Below are positions 59,062 to 64,000 of a stretch of DNA of 64,000 nt, piece by piece. The DNA lies in the NCBI RefSeq assembly GCF_009900715.1, contig NZ_JAAAJC010000005.1:62001-126000 (forward strand). Reading direction: 5' to 3'. A program made the position numbers and the translations under genes. Under the pieces are notes generated by a model that ran no database searches, was not told the DNA's origin, and worked only from the letters and a program-made list of their open reading frames with translations. Position 1 is the stretch's first letter. Every line of letters starts with the position of its first letter. The DNA is from Halococcus salsus. GTDB lineage: Archaea > Halobacteriota > Halobacteria > Halobacteriales > Halococcaceae.

Positions 59062-60200
59062 CAGGTGCTCGCCACGAGCCGCGACCAGTCCTCGACCCAA
59101 CCGCCGACCGACCCCGCGAGCTCGTCGTAGGACATCGTGACGGGGTTCGGGGGTTCCTTCGCGTACTTCTCGAACTCCTCTCCCGGGGAGACACCCTTCA
59201 CGGCGGGGAACTGGACGTTTCTGACCGCGATCTCCGACTGGGCCCGGTCGGTGAGCACGAAGCTCATGAACTCACGGGCGAGCGTCGGGTTGCTCGCGTC
59301 GGCGAAGGTCGCCATCGCCTCGGGGTTGGCGTAGCCCTCCCCGTCGAGGAAGCCCACTTGATGGCGGCGGAGCTGGGCCTTCGAGTCGTGGTAGTAGACC
59401 TGGTCGGTCGAGTAGGAGACCACCATCGGGGCCTCGCCGTCGGTGAAGGCCTGGTAGGCGGGCTCCCAGTCCGAAAGCACTCGCACCCCGTTGTCGAGGA
59501 GGTCCCGCCAGTAATCGAGGTAGCCGTCCTCGCCCTTCGCGAGGATCGTCCAGAGCAGGAACGCCTGCCCGGGATCCGACTGCTGGGCGTTCTCGGTGAT
59601 GAGCTTGTTCGCGTACTGGGAGGTGGTCAGCGCGTCGAAATTCTTCGGCCCGTCGACCTTCGTCCCGTCGTAGACAAGCGTGATGTAGCCCGTATCGTAG
59701 GGGATCGCCCGTCCTCGCGGATCGACGTCCAGCGTCTGCTTGAGCGCATCCGTCCCGTCGACGTTCCCGCTCGACCGGAACAGGGGGCTGTCGAGCTGCC
59801 GCCGGACGCGGACGAGGTCACTGGTGTTCAGCCCAACGTACAGGTCCGCGTCGATGGGGGCCCCCTGCTGGGCGCGCTGGACGAACTGGTTGACCCCGTT
59901 CTCGGGGACTTGGAACTCCACGGTCGCGTTCGAGTGGCGCTCCTCGAAGGCGGATTTCAGCCACGCGCCCGCGGTGTCCTCGCCGGTGAACGACGCGTAG
60001 GTGGCGACCGTGAGGGTGCCGCCTCCGTTCGCCGACCCCACCGTCGCGGTCGTGTTACCGGTCGTGGTCCCCGACCCGCCGGTCGCGCTCCCGTTCGAGC
60101 CGGAGCCGTTCGTCGACCCGTCGCCGCTCGTACAGCCCGCGAGCAGCGTCGCCCCGACCGCGCCGCCCCCGGCTCGCCGGATGAACGCTCGTCGTTTCAT
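59061..60200 (-). CDS. ABC transporter substrate-binding lipoprotein (thiamine-type)
   Basis: The 379-residue protein has a Tat-type lipoprotein signal (KRRAFIRRAGGGAVGATLLAGC, lipobox Cys23), a Gly/Ser/Thr-rich linker (24-60) and a periplasmic-binding fold. Patterns such as GYITLVYDGTKVDGPKNFDALT and DLLDNGVRVLSDWEPAYQAFTDGEAPMVVSYSTDQVYY recall thiamine/iron-binding proteins of the TbpA/AfuA group. Thiamine is the best guess; iron is the alternative. It is the first gene of the three-gene operon; the -25 region shows no TPP riboswitch. Confidence 0.87.
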   Translation of the reverse strand: MKRRAFIRRAGGGAVGATLLAGCTSGDGSTNGSGSNGSATGGSGTTTGNTTATVGSANGGGTLTVATYASFTGEDTAGAWLKSAFEERHSNATVEFQVPENGVNQFVQRAQQGAPIDADLYVGLNTSDLVRVRRQLDSPLFRSSGNVDGTDALKQTLDVDPRGRAIPYDTGYITLVYDGTKVDGPKNFDALTTSQYANKLITENAQQSDPGQAFLLWTILAKGEDGYLDYWRDLLDNGVRVLSDWEPAYQAFTDGEAPMVVSYSTDQVYYHDSKAQLRRHQVGFLDGEGYANPEAMATFADASNPTLAREFMSFVLTDRAQSEIAVRNVQFPAVKGVSPGEEFEKYAKEPPNPVTMSYDELAGSVGGWVEDWSRLVAST

Positions 60201-60272
60201 TACCGAGTGATTTCACCGGGTGGAGGTAAACCTGTTGTCCTTGATCGGTGGACGGTCGTGGGCCGCCACGGT

Positions 60273-60634
<362 letters not shown>

Positions 60635-61043
60635 CAGGGCAACGGCTCGAAACGAAGTTCTGCTGGCGAGGTCGGAGCGTTTTGCTGACGAGGTTGGAGC
60701 GGTCGGCGCGCGCATGCGGGTGGCGCGAGCGATAGCGAGCGGCGGCCGCGAATCGGCGTGCGAGGGATGAACGACGCGAGGGCGGTGCCCGAGCGGAGTG
60801 AGTCGGTTGGGGAGGCTCGTGGCCGTCGCGGGACGGTTGCGGTGGCGGAGCGGTTGGTATTTGACCCGCGAACGAATGGTGTGAGGGTCGACTGAAGGCA
60901 GAACCTCACTGCGATCGGAGCGTGGCCGATCGCCGGGAGGGAACGAGGCGAACGAAGCTCTTCCCGTGGGAACCCGACGGGCTGTTAGTCCATGTTTCGC
61001 CGGGGAGCGAACGAACTGCGCGACCGTGGCAAGACGTGGATGG
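60635..61043. other. Gap of 409 bases with repeat family II copy G
   Basis: Between two convergent genes. It holds no protein gene. Repeat copy G occupies most of it, and its right end resembles family I. Confidence 0.55.
60700..61010 (+). repeat. Dispersed repeat family II, copy G, degenerate
   Basis: Contains GTGCGAGGGATGAACGACGC (60757-60776), then GTCGGTTGGGGAGGCTCGTG (60802-60821). After it, ACGAGGCGAACGAAGCTCTT and TCCATGTTTCGCC (about 60943-61002) are degenerate forms of the family I 3' end (46209-46265). So this copy joins both families. Confidence 0.6.
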
Positions 61044-61439
61044 TCAGGGGAGCGTGTTGCCGCTGGTGGTCACGTTCGCGGTGCCGACGGTCGTGCCGTT
61101 GACCGTGTTCACCGCCACCACCGTCGCGGTCGTGCCGACCGGGAGCGGGAGCGTGACGCTGGTCTGGCCCGCATCGACCGTCGTCGTGTAGAACGACTTC
61201 CCGCTCTCGGTCACGACCGAGAGTTCGGTCACCCCGAGGCTCGTCGTCGCCTGCGGGGTCAGCGAGACGGAGGCCTGGATGGAGGAGGCACCCCAGGCAT
61301 CGGACGTCGAGAAGCCCTCGAAGACCGCTGGGCTGTTCGATTCAACGGTGATCGTCGGTTGGGCCGTTACACAGCCGGAGCCGACGAGCGCGACGACGAC
61401 CACGAGGACGAGGAGCCGGGGGCGAAGGGTGGAGGTCAC
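61044..61439 (-). CDS. Small lipoprotein, unknown function
   Basis: The 131-residue product starts by GTG 61439, with a signal peptide (LRPRLLVLVVVVALVGSGC; lipobox Cys23) and a beta-rich, Thr/Ser-rich extracellular part without further cysteines. No family recognised. It sits alone on the minus strand with the divergent DUF4177 gene 97 bases away. Confidence 0.65.
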   Translation of the reverse strand: MTSTLRPRLLVLVVVVALVGSGCVTAQPTITVESNSPAVFEGFSTSDAWGASSIQASVSLTPQATTSLGVTELSVVTESGKSFYTTTVDAGQTSVTLPLPVGTTATVVAVNTVNGTTVGTANVTTSGNTLP

Positions 61440-61536
61440 TGTTCTCCGGTCGGCCCCGAACGGCCTTCTAGCTTACGTGATGGGCCACTCAGTCCGCGAA
61501 TGCGAAACTATCAACCGGCGGGCCGCGTTGGGTTCG

Positions 61537-61749
61537 ATGATGACCACTGACGACCCGACCGCGTGGGAATATCACACCCTCCGGCCGCCTCGCGAGGCGA
61601 CCAAGAAGGAGGCGAGCGACCCGGTCGCCGAACTCAACGAACTCGGTGCGGAGGGCTGGGAACTCGTGACCACCGTCGAGTACTCCGGCGGCGGCACCAA
61701 GTACCTCGTTCTCAAGCGTCCGCGCGACGCGGCCACGGACTCCCAATGA
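61537..61749 (+). CDS. DUF4177-type small protein, copy 2
   Basis: The 70-residue product (ATG 61537, or the next ATG at 61540) contains AWEYHTLRPPREATKKEASDP and LNELGAEGWELVTTVEYSGGGTKYLVLKR, the DUF4177 pattern, as in the gene at 42770-42982. Its stop overlaps the ATG of the downstream membrane-protein gene by ATGA, so they are cotranscribed and coupled. Function is unknown; the pairing with a membrane protein is the clue. Confidence 0.75.
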   Translation: MMTTDDPTAWEYHTLRPPREATKKEASDPVAELNELGAEGWELVTTVEYSGGGTKYLVLKRPRDAATDSQ

Positions 61750-62816
61750 GCGACGCGGCGGACACCATCGACACCCAGGAGGAGGACACCCAACTCGACC
61801 AGGAGAGCATCGAGGACATCGGGACCGCGAACACGATGCGCGAGCGCTCCGGTGAAACCCGTCTCAAGGTCTGGTTCTTCCTTGCGGGCCACCGGGTGGT
61901 CGTCACCGGGCTGCTCGCGCTGTTGATCTTCGGGGTGTTCGTGCTCGGTGGCACGTATTTCTATCAGTTCCTCCTCACCGACGCCCAGACCGCCGACACG
62001 ATCGAGACGCTGTTCTCGACGATGATCTCGGCCATCATCACCGGCGTCACCCTCGTGCTGACTATCTCCCAGATCGTTATCAGTCAGGAGAACGGCCCGC
62101 TCGGCGACCAGCGCGAACGCATGAGCAACACCATGGACTTCCGGGACTACACCGAGGAGCTGACGGGTTCGCCGACCCCCGCCGACCCGTCGGCGTTCCT
62201 CAGAGCCCTCATCCTCGAGAGCAAGGACCGCGCCGAGGGGCTGCGCGAGTCGATCGCCGACAACGACAACGACGACCTCCGTGGCGAGGTCGACGAGTTC
62301 ACCAACAGCCTGATCGAGAACGCCGACACCGTCTCCGGCCGGCTCGACGGCGAGACGTTCGGCTCGTTCGACGTGCTCTCCGGCGCGCTGGATTACAACT
62401 ACGGCTGGAAGGTCTTCCAGACCGAGCGGATCGCCGACGACTACACCGACGACCTCTCGGCGGAGAGCTTCGAGCGGCTCGACGAACTCAAGACGGTGCT
62501 CACGATGTTCGGCCCGGCCCGCGAGCACATCAAGACGCTCTACTTCGAGTGGGAGCTGATCAGCCTCTCGCAGAACATCCTCTACGTCTCGGTGCCGGCG
62601 CTGATCGTCGCGGGCTTCATGACGACCTTCCTCGGCGGGAGTTCGCTCTCGGGGGTCGTCCTCGGGGTCTCGGTGCTCGTCTGGGTGACCTCCATCGCGT
62701 TCGTCATCACCTGTCTACCCTTCCTCCTGCTCATCTCCTACATCGCACGGATCGCGACCATCGCGAAACGCACCCTCGCGATCGGGCCGTTCATCCTGCG
62801 CGACTCTCAGCGCTGA
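61746..62816 (+). CDS. Four-helix membrane protein with acidic N-terminus, coupled to DUF4177
   Basis: The 356-residue product has an acidic cytoplasmic N-terminus (1-45), two hydrophobic helices (about 50-72 and 86-110), a long soluble, charged middle part (about 115-275, with SKDRAEGLRESIADNDNDDLRGEVDEF and LDYNYGWKVFQ), and two helices at the C-terminus (about 282-305 and 308-338). No transporter or kinase motif is recognised. It overlaps the DUF4177 gene by four bases. The layout could suit a sensor or channel-like protein. Confidence 0.65.
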   Translation: MSDAADTIDTQEEDTQLDQESIEDIGTANTMRERSGETRLKVWFFLAGHRVVVTGLLALLIFGVFVLGGTYFYQFLLTDAQTADTIETLFSTMISAIITGVTLVLTISQIVISQENGPLGDQRERMSNTMDFRDYTEELTGSPTPADPSAFLRALILESKDRAEGLRESIADNDNDDLRGEVDEFTNSLIENADTVSGRLDGETFGSFDVLSGALDYNYGWKVFQTERIADDYTDDLSAESFERLDELKTVLTMFGPAREHIKTLYFEWELISLSQNILYVSVPALIVAGFMTTFLGGSSLSGVVLGVSVLVWVTSIAFVITCLPFLLLISYIARIATIAKRTLAIGPFILRDSQR

Positions 62817-62865
62817 ACCCTCGAACTACTTTTCGCGGCGTGCGACACATCCCACGAATCACATC

Positions 62866-64000
62866 TCAGCTGTCGTCTTGGTCGTCGGCTTCGTCCGTCG
62901 TCCCGTCGACGTTCGGCGTCGCGTCGTCGGTGACGTCCTCGCGGTCGGCCTGTGGGTCCGTCCCGATGCTCTCGCCGAGCGAGACCGTCGGGGTCAGGGG
63001 TTCGCCCCGAACGAGTTCGGGGAGCACGATCCGAATGGCTTCGAGCACCGCGACGAACGCGATGGGGAGGAAGAAGAAGCCGTACCAGCCGAACAGGATC
63101 GGGCCCAGCAGGTAGGCGAACATGATCACCACGGCGTCGAGCTGGCGGCCGGTGAGCACGGGCTGGATGAACGTCTGCGGGATGATGTCGAGCACGAGGA
63201 AGTAGACGACGAGCGCGCCGACGACGAACAGGTACGCGCCGCTCTCCCCGCTCTCGAACGCCTGCACGGCCAGATACGCCACGACCGGGAGGTAGATCAC
63301 CTTCCCGACGACGATCGGGATCAGGCTGGTGATCCCCGTCAACACCGCGAGCACGAACACCAACGGGATCGTGAGGCCCGCGGGCGCGATCAGGTTGGTG
63401 GCCACGTACACCACGCCGGCGAGCACCGCCATCACGCCCACGAACAGCAGGTTGCCGAAGAAGACGGATTCGAGGTCCTCGTCGACCGCCGCGGCGTAGG
63501 CGTAGGCGGTGGTGTCGCGCCCGCCTACGAGGGTTCGAAAGCCCTCGGCGAGCTGGTCGTCGTTGGTCAGGAGGAAGTGCGCGAGCGTCAGCGCCAGCCC
63601 GACGAGCACGAGCCCGCCGGCGACCCCGCCGAGCACCTGGCTCCCGAGCGTGAACGCGGTCTGGGCGAGCTGACGGGGCTGGCTGATGGCTTGCTGTGGG
63701 TTCTGGAGCAGGGTCTGCACCGTCTGTTCCTGTGCCGGCGGCAGCATGCTGAGGTCGAGCGCGCCGCTCGTCCCGTTGCCGAGGCTCACGACGCCCGAGA
63801 GCTGCTGGATGATGCTGAGGCCCGTATAGAGCACGAGGGCGATGATCGGCACCACGATCAGGAGGACCGTGAGCCCCGCCGCGATGCCGTCGGAGTCGAT
63901 GTAGTTCCCGAGCCACCGGCAGATCGGGCGGGTGGCGTAGTAGCCGAAGACCGCGAGCACGACCATGCCGGCGAACGAGGACACCACGAACGCGACGAAG
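62866..64000 (-). CDS. AI-2E/PerM-family membrane protein, N-terminal end missing
   Basis: The 378-residue part of a longer protein runs off the window edge; the frame stays open to the last base. It has about seven hydrophobic segments and the family's conserved C-terminal part FVVGALVVYFLVLDIIPQTFIQPVLTGRQLDAVVIMFAYLLGPILFGWYGFFFLPIAFVA (about residues 240-300 of the visible part). Members are permeases or antiporters (AI-2 export, Na+/H+). The last 60 residues are an acidic tail. Confidence 0.85.
   Translation of the reverse strand, partial: FVAFVVSSFAGMVVLAVFGYYATRPICRWLGNYIDSDGIAAGLTVLLIVVPIIALVLYTGLSIIQQLSGVVSLGNGTSGALDLSMLPPAQEQTVQTLLQNPQQAISQPRQLAQTAFTLGSQVLGGVAGGLVLVGLALTLAHFLLTNDDQLAEGFRTLVGGRDTTAYAYAAAVDEDLESVFFGNLLFVGVMAVLAGVVYVATNLIAPAGLTIPLVFVLAVLTGITSLIPIVVGKVIYLPVVAYLAVQAFESGESGAYLFVVGALVVYFLVLDIIPQTFIQPVLTGRQLDAVVIMFAYLLGPILFGWYGFFFLPIAFVAVLEAIRIVLPELVRGEPLTPTVSLGESIGTDPQADREDVTDDATPNVDGTTDEADDQDDS

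Noticed and set aside
56204-59194. Apparent 996-residue fusion of ABC ATPase with a long N-terminal part
   Set aside because: The first two thirds read an Arg/Pro-rich alternative frame through the permease gene. The real ATPase starts at the GTG at 57280, which overlaps the permease stop.

Overview
The window comes from a haloarchaeon (class Halobacteria). The DNA is very GC-rich, codon third positions are almost all G or C, and the proteins are strongly acidic. The gene set is archaeal: RadA, Hel308, the KEOPS subunit Cgi121, NMD3, the GTP cyclohydrolase MptA, a TrmB regulator, haloarchaeal gamma-glutamylcysteine ligase and a class III PHA synthase operon with the AbrB-type regulator PhaR. 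Many genes have a TATA element about 25-35 bases before the start codon, as expected for mostly leaderless transcripts. The genus cannot be fixed from this sequence. No rRNA, CRISPR array, intact transposase or replication origin was seen, and the one tRNA is tRNA-Ile(GAU). This is ordinary chromosome with housekeeping and metabolic genes.

Layout. 1-8.3 kb: end of an amino-acid permease, tmk, two small membrane proteins, two related PRC-barrel-like genes around a 36-residue zinc-ribbon gene, tRNA-Ile, fxsA, a TrmB regulator with an ArsB/NhaD-type permease, mptA and nadK. 8.7-23 kb: radA, pspAB, htpX, nmd3, an NhaC antiporter, an Fe-S DinG/XPD-like helicase with a zinc-finger partner, many small conserved haloarchaeal proteins, a PHP hydrolase, a cupin, a DCC oxidoreductase and a GAF protein. 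23-30 kb: acyl-CoA dehydrogenase, a glutamine amidotransferase, gshA, and the phaR-phaP-phaE-phaC operon divergent from a MaoC hydratase (phaJ-like). 30-42 kb: an alpha/beta hydrolase, cgi121-hel308, two ferredoxin-region small genes, serS, a metallo-hydrolase, a long-chain acyl-CoA ligase and a CPA1 antiporter fused to a TrkA module. 41.7-45.6 kb: two PAPS-reductase-like paralogues, small proteins and an aldo-keto reductase. 46-53 kb: methylmalonyl-CoA epimerase and mutase, an AtoE-type short-chain fatty-acid transporter and an acetyl/propionyl-type acyl-CoA synthetase, which together look like a propionate or short-chain acid route that could feed PHA precursors. 53-64 kb: an eIF2B-like isomerase, a CinA-like protein, an NAD-kinase-like protein, a thiamine-type ABC transporter, a ferredoxin, a lipoprotein, a DUF4177 protein coupled to a membrane protein, and a truncated AI-2E-type permease.

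The least expected content lies between genes. At least seven gaps of 300-680 bases carry two families of dispersed, non-coding, modular repeats (family I near 8.4, 45.8-46.3 and 53.8-54.1 kb; family II near 10.5, 33.8-34.1, 35.1 and 60.7 kb). They are rich in tight stem-loops with three-base loops. A hairpin module of about 60 bases is present in one family I copy, absent from another at the same point, and found again inside a family II copy, where it has grown into a tandem array. In addition, two TATA boxes near 2.15 and 2.77 kb are each followed by a stem-loop with a 33-base loop and no start codon, so they are candidate small RNAs. Small genes of 28-48 codons were found by reading the gaps directly.
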